DNA of 64,000 nt from an uncultured Mycoplasmatota bacterium (GTDB lineage Bacteria; Bacillota_I; Bacilli_A; RF39; UBA660), in assembly GCA_900545005.1 (NCBI GenBank), contig UQXO01000002.1, forward strand, positions 1 to 64,000, in the 5' to 3' direction. The position numbers were made by a program, and so were the translations under genes. Positions 61,301 through 64,000 of this stretch are shown here, piece by piece. Each line of letters opens with the position of its first letter. Positions within the stretch are counted from its first letter, which is position 1. Under the pieces are notes generated by a model that was not told the origin of the DNA, did no database searches, and saw only the letters and a list, made by a program, of their open reading frames with translations.

Positions 61301-62948
61301 AACTTATATACTGAGGATGAGTTCGAACATAAGAAAAATCAATCTTATTATGATAAAAGGCTTTTATTAATTCTTGAGGGCAAGTTTCCTTAATAAATAT
61401 ATCTTTAAAGTCTTTTCGAAAAGAACCATTAATAAAGCTATAATCGGCATAATCAGTAAAATAATTATATTTACGCATTTCATTGAGACATTTAGCCAAG
61501 AATTCTCTAAACTCGGAATAAGTCATCTTGGGGATGGTTTTCTCTTCCCAATTATTCTTGAGATAAGAGGAAAAAGCTTCAAAGAATTCAAAAGGACGAT
61601 GATTATCTTCTTGATGAGTAAAAATACCCGTTTCTTTTTCTAACAGGAAGAGATTATTTAAGCCAACTTGATTAATTAAGTGATTTTGATAATAGTCTAA
61701 AAGACAAGTTTTGTCATCTAAATTTTTTAAATCGGTAAATGAATGAAGAGAACCAACTACTTTGGTAAACATTTCAGTTAACCACTCCGGCACTTTAGTT
61801 TCTGGAGAAAAACTCTTATTTCTTAAGTAAATACTCATAGCTTCTTTAAAACCGGCAACTGGTTCTTTCGAGGCTGTTAAACGGAGATTAACATTAAAGT
61901 CTTCTCCACTAAGATGTCTAATGACATGAGGATAAGCTTTGTAAATCTCTTGAAAAGCATATTTGCCAAAGAAATTATTTAATTTAACAACTAAACTTTC
62001 TGGTTTAGCAAAACTACTAAGAGGTAAATCTTTAAAAAGGGAATAATTATCAATTATATCTAAAGTAGTTAATTTTCTTTCATAATATCTAGTTCTTAAA
62101 CTCTCTTCCATCTCTATCTTCATCTTAAAGATATCCTCATTAGCAAGAATAAACTTTTCGGGAAACTGAGTCTTAGTAGTTATACTTAAAGAAATAGGAT
62201 TATACATATTAGTAGGATATAACAATTCTTCACGGACCACTTGATAAATATTACTAATTAACTTTTCGGGACTACTATCGATAGTATTAATTTTTTTAAT
62301 AGCATCCGTCATCTTGATTAGATTTAAAAGTTTCTTAATATCTTCATAATCACTAGGAAAATTCTTATAAAGATTGACAACATTCTTAAGTCCTAAAACT
62401 TTAATAGGCGTCTCATCACCTATAATATGACTATAAAGGTCTTTATTTGTCTCTAATTCTTCTAAAGAATCTGGGGCTAGATTGACTAAATCGGCTAGAG
62501 TAATATCATCTTGATACCATTTATCTTGAAATTCTTTAGGAATTTTTTTACTCAAAAAATAATCTTTATGGGTACGTACTACCTCCTCATCTAAGTAATC
62601 AGGACTTACCTCTCCTTTTGAACTCGTAATATTTTTAAGATTACATCCTTTAAAATTAACATTTCCATAGACTTCAACCATCTTAAAATCAATATTAGCC
62701 TTGCTTTTAGATAAGTCTAAAACTTTACCATCTGGCGCTAATAAGCTTATTCCCTCATATAGATTAAAAGGAATAGAGCTTAAATCATAAGAAAATAATT
62801 CTTCTTCTACCTTTAAATACTTTGCAATACTTGCTTTTTGGAAAGCTAATTTTTCTTCAGATGATAAATTAGCAATTTTTTGGGAAAAGCTAGTTATAAT
62901 CGCCGCTAATTGTTGTTTATAGGCTTTAAATTCTTCAATAGTTAACAT
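58341..62948 (-). CDS. Giant cytosolic repeat protein (1535 residues), unknown
   Basis: No signal peptide or membrane segment. The N-terminus has a short beta-helix-like stretch (VYGNVNFKGCNLKNI, about 92-106). From about 160 to 950 a helical unit of roughly 140 residues recurs, each with a hydrophobic start such as LIKAFYHNKIDF (about 520), IIKAFYAGKLEY (about 670) and LKIYFYGGLDF (about 805). Around 1195-1260 lies a compact domain with LTDCCQEIG, MEHSMTSPDGRIFVIKD and QSWVWRRGNTLCFDNIEI that recalls the PcfJ-like domain of mobile elements. The final 150 residues are helical. Function unknown; coupled to the ProA-like gene. Confidence 0.75.
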   Translation of the reverse strand: MLTIEEFKAYKQQLAAIITSFSQKIANLSSEEKLAFQKASIAKYLKVEEELFSYDLSSIPFNLYEGISLLAPDGKVLDLSKSKANIDFKMVEVYGNVNFKGCNLKNITSSKGEVSPDYLDEEVVRTHKDYFLSKKIPKEFQDKWYQDDITLADLVNLAPDSLEELETNKDLYSHIIGDETPIKVLGLKNVVNLYKNFPSDYEDIKKLLNLIKMTDAIKKINTIDSSPEKLISNIYQVVREELLYPTNMYNPISLSITTKTQFPEKFILANEDIFKMKIEMEESLRTRYYERKLTTLDIIDNYSLFKDLPLSSFAKPESLVVKLNNFFGKYAFQEIYKAYPHVIRHLSGEDFNVNLRLTASKEPVAGFKEAMSIYLRNKSFSPETKVPEWLTEMFTKVVGSLHSFTDLKNLDDKTCLLDYYQNHLINQVGLNNLFLLEKETGIFTHQEDNHRPFEFFEAFSSYLKNNWEEKTIPKMTYSEFREFLAKCLNEMRKYNYFTDYADYSFINGSFRKDFKDIFIKETCPQELIKAFYHNKIDFSYVRTHPQYISYLLDMDLGNLFPDDFILQNLNMSFCTYYTNSFGRKALLDLMKAYGEYLPKTINYQPFTMSTSKNDVDRIIRNYIYYEILTGKNYYSYAYLSQDKTFFLEHPDIFLSPEELPFLYDNTKKSIIKAFYAGKLEYNDIFLNPEISKVLEHKNLYVAFRKKNYNFSGKPEEQIYLDKLGTKDFLRLCTTYGKFLSQTIGLLPKDALTSYDTLTKSLESIILDEVKNQGYKFEPEEAPIFLKEQHPELFLSNEAPEHLKIYFYGGLDFEILSVYAKDWLPFLEGKDILSSLIRSQEYPKESLIEYFHNFGREKALLLGIKKTQTVSKMLKDRQVLVMKNWYAKTGQTFIPDYVVMQNFPEREIDKFLTAGVKWSKLMKIGEFAQEAEGREAMLKIAYSFGAFDNDTRGFKECIDLLTKLPTKINKDIGYALERLDMAIAGKIDSNTFFQRGDIPSLYQAINAEDTPLDKDHIFQSLYRKSEDNTYVLTIDQQKYPKSIALLKETLGKFPELNIMSSKLAHQLFGGFKLEYDPDFREFFLTNLESIFQDDENKKYLASVQKQFKEIKIINSNRHLTWDLALNFAKKYSYENVEVGNEEMASVASLAGYSEQDFNILQQIYNYGKQRTKSSIPRVEGDNTKYHYEILRLDDPLALAIGTLTDCCQEIGNAAEVCMEHSMTSPDGRIFVIKDHLGNVVAQSWVWRRGNTLCFDNIEIPDKAFQRAEIPREEFTDEVYQIYKMASKELIKKDEEVYQKMLANKEITLEEYNSLKLSKVTVGLGYNDIASSIKNNAILDTGRIAKPLDYIPPVKLKRGLYTNDSITQYILEGKISKDETSKEALPVHNDEYQVYDSTTFTKDILYHLERLELLTKQDKNHLLTRLTSYEESDIMTSLARHYNLNPSTIRVILNANIAIIYDYDDTTIRLGDILYNKNIGLNKEIDITDVICLQVYLALKQIAKTRIIDSSRLSKEQLEIYNTSMDIKEIGGSKYGR

Positions 62949-62977
62949 ACATACTCCTTTATTATAAGTTTATCTTA

Positions 62978-63751
62978 TCACAAATCACTTGCTCCGACTA
63001 GAGTTTTTACTTTCTCTAAATTATATCCTTTCTTTAAAAGTTTACCCACTAAAATATAGTTTAACTTTCTAGAATCATACTTATTCTTATACTTATTATA
63101 TAACTTAGTATATTCCTTCTTTAGATTAGCTTCTTCTTTAGAGTTATCTACCTTAATCGTTATTAACACCTGATTAATAAGATAATCCGGGTACCCAAGA
63201 TTTTTTAAATAATTTTTTAATTTCATAATTACCATATTCTTACTATCTTTAGAATTAGTCTTTAACTTCGTATTTACTATTCTTTTTATCTTTTCTAACC
63301 AGGTATCATCAGTAATTAAGTCTAGTTCTTCTTTAATACTTATCTTATCTAAGTCTTTATTCTGAAGATAATTATAAATCTTATAGTACCCATCATTACT
63401 TAAAAGAACCTTAGTATTTATATAAGATTTAATGTAGTTATTATCATCTAAATATCTTTCTTTTTTAAGTCTATCAATTACATAATTACTTAAGGAAGAA
63501 TCATAGGCTTTTAGATACTCTTTAACATCTTTAGTACATTTTATACTCTTTAAATACTTTAAAGTCTTATAATAAAGCTCTAACTTTAGATTATCTTTTT
63601 TTATTGCTTCTAAAGTATTCTTATCTATTTCTTTTAGAATTAATAAATTGTATTTTAAAATTAAATCACTATATAGGGAAATACTTTCTTGATTTTCTAA
63701 GAGAATATTATATTTATTAGCACTCTTCTTCGTATATTTTATTATTTTCAT
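62978..63751 (-). CDS. recX: RecX-family regulator of RecA
   Basis: The 257-residue helical protein has the RecX order: an N-terminal SLYSDLILKYNLLILKEID region, then repeated three-helix units (ALKYLKSIKCTKDVKEYLK-like, VIDRLKKERYLDDNNYIKSYI, MVIMKLKNYLKNLGYPDYLI, VGKLLKKGYNLEKVKTLV). RecX binds RecA filaments to limit them. Stop is TGA followed at once by TAA, the clearest use of TGA as a stop here. It precedes the giant protein gene by 29 bases and may share its transcript. Confidence 0.85.
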   Translation of the reverse strand: MKIIKYTKKSANKYNILLENQESISLYSDLILKYNLLILKEIDKNTLEAIKKDNLKLELYYKTLKYLKSIKCTKDVKEYLKAYDSSLSNYVIDRLKKERYLDDNNYIKSYINTKVLLSNDGYYKIYNYLQNKDLDKISIKEELDLITDDTWLEKIKRIVNTKLKTNSKDSKNMVIMKLKNYLKNLGYPDYLINQVLITIKVDNSKEEANLKKEYTKLYNKYKNKYDSRKLNYILVGKLLKKGYNLEKVKTLVGASDL

Positions 63752-63931
63752 AAGTCACCTCTTATTCTAAAGTACCACACTCTTTTGGAAATTTAAAGAT
63801 TTTTAATATCCTAAGTATTGTTATAGTATGCTTTTCATGTGTAGTCACATAATAACTCAATTCTAATCATTTGTCCAGCCCTAAATAGGATTTTTTTAAA
63901 GTTTTTTCAAAGTTATCTAAAAGCAATTTTT

Positions 63932-63961
63932 AAAAAAAGAAAAAGCCCTAGTATAAGGCTT
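63932..63961 (-). terminator. Terminator of a gene that continues beyond the window
   Basis: AAGCC/GGCTT stem (63943-63947 with 63957-63961), then a T-rich tail on the minus strand. Confidence 0.65.
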
Positions 63962-63965
63962 AATC

Positions 63966-64000
63966 CTACTTATTTAATATAGCATCTACAGGTTGCATAT
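63966..64000 (-). CDS. 3' end of an unidentified gene (partial)
   Basis: Minus-strand frame ending MQPVDAILNK then TAG, followed after a few bases by the terminator at 63932-63961. A second frame, ending CRCYIK then TAA at 63970, is also open, so which one is coding is not certain. Too short to identify. Confidence 0.3.
   Translation of the reverse strand, partial: MQPVDAILNK

Noticed and set aside
1..64000. Suspicion of a Mycoplasma-type code (TGA = Trp), because TGA stops are rare and TGA is followed by TAA at two gene ends
   Set aside because: Every conserved Trp I checked is TGG and recX and the membrane coiled-coil gene end at TGA, so the standard code explains the data. Few TGA stops simply reflect AT-rich codon use.
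1..64000. CRISPR arrays, insertion sequences, rRNA genes, integrases, prophage structural genes
   Set aside because: I saw no regularly spaced repeats with spacers, no transposase or integrase motifs, no rRNA and no phage head or tail genes anywhere in the window.

Overview
This 64 kb window comes from an AT-rich, low-GC genome and reads as a chromosome segment of a low-GC Bacillota. The evidence is Bacillus-type housekeeping genes (pcrA, ruvAB, rpsD, gmk, prsA, ftsK/spoIIIE, recX, a ymfF/ymfH-type M16 pair, a RelQ-type alarmone synthetase), classical sigma-A promoters, AGGAGG ribosome binding sites and U-tailed hairpin terminators. A standard code fits: tryptophan is TGG and TGA is rare but used as a stop. 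The simplified gene set and compact Tad-like locus would suit an uncultured gut Bacilli/Mollicutes-related lineage (RF39-like); that placement is inference.

Region 1 (1-11.2 kb) is accessory. A promoter-to-terminator operon (about 4016 down to 8) encodes a DEDDh exonuclease, an OLD-type ATPase with a TOPRIM nuclease domain, and a half-length zinc-hook ATPase. A divergent sugar-phosphate transferase follows. After it lies a three-gene cassette (DUF6414-like protein, Clp/AAA+ ATPase, membrane coiled-coil protein) in a 3.2 kb segment flanked by an 18-bp direct repeat of the transferase 3' end. Next is an ATPase(DUF4143) - receiver - histidine kinase operon, preceded by three operator-like repeats spaced exactly 32 bp apart.

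Region 2 (11.2-21.7 kb) is chromosomal background: unknown proteins, a DUF805 membrane protein, a sugar nucleotidyltransferase, pcrA, a large acidic coiled-coil protein, and ruvA - HAD nucleotidase - ruvB behind a good sigma-A promoter.

Region 3 (22.3-35.5 kb) is one nine-gene Tad/type II-like secretion operon on the minus strand. It has a CpaF ATPase, TadB and TadC platform proteins, two tandem CpaB/SAF proteins, a TadE-like anchored protein, a 2055-residue Cys-rich exported protein and two further membrane or exported proteins. No prepilin peptidase, TadZ or recognisable Flp pilin is present.

Region 4 (35.6-64 kb) is mainly housekeeping. It holds rpsD with a structured leader, the M16 pair, an HD dNTPase, an orphan MvaI/BcnI-like nuclease, a small alarmone synthetase, tRNA-Pro and tRNA-Arg, an RsmA-like methylase, a MarR-controlled heterodimeric ABC exporter, gmk, ftsK, two unlisted tiny membrane-protein genes, prsA, a candidate stand-alone ncRNA, a Cys-less ProA-like protein, a 1535-residue repeat protein and recX. 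The oddest small gene is a RelB/DinJ-like antitoxin whose C-terminus is a 15-cysteine CxC tail.
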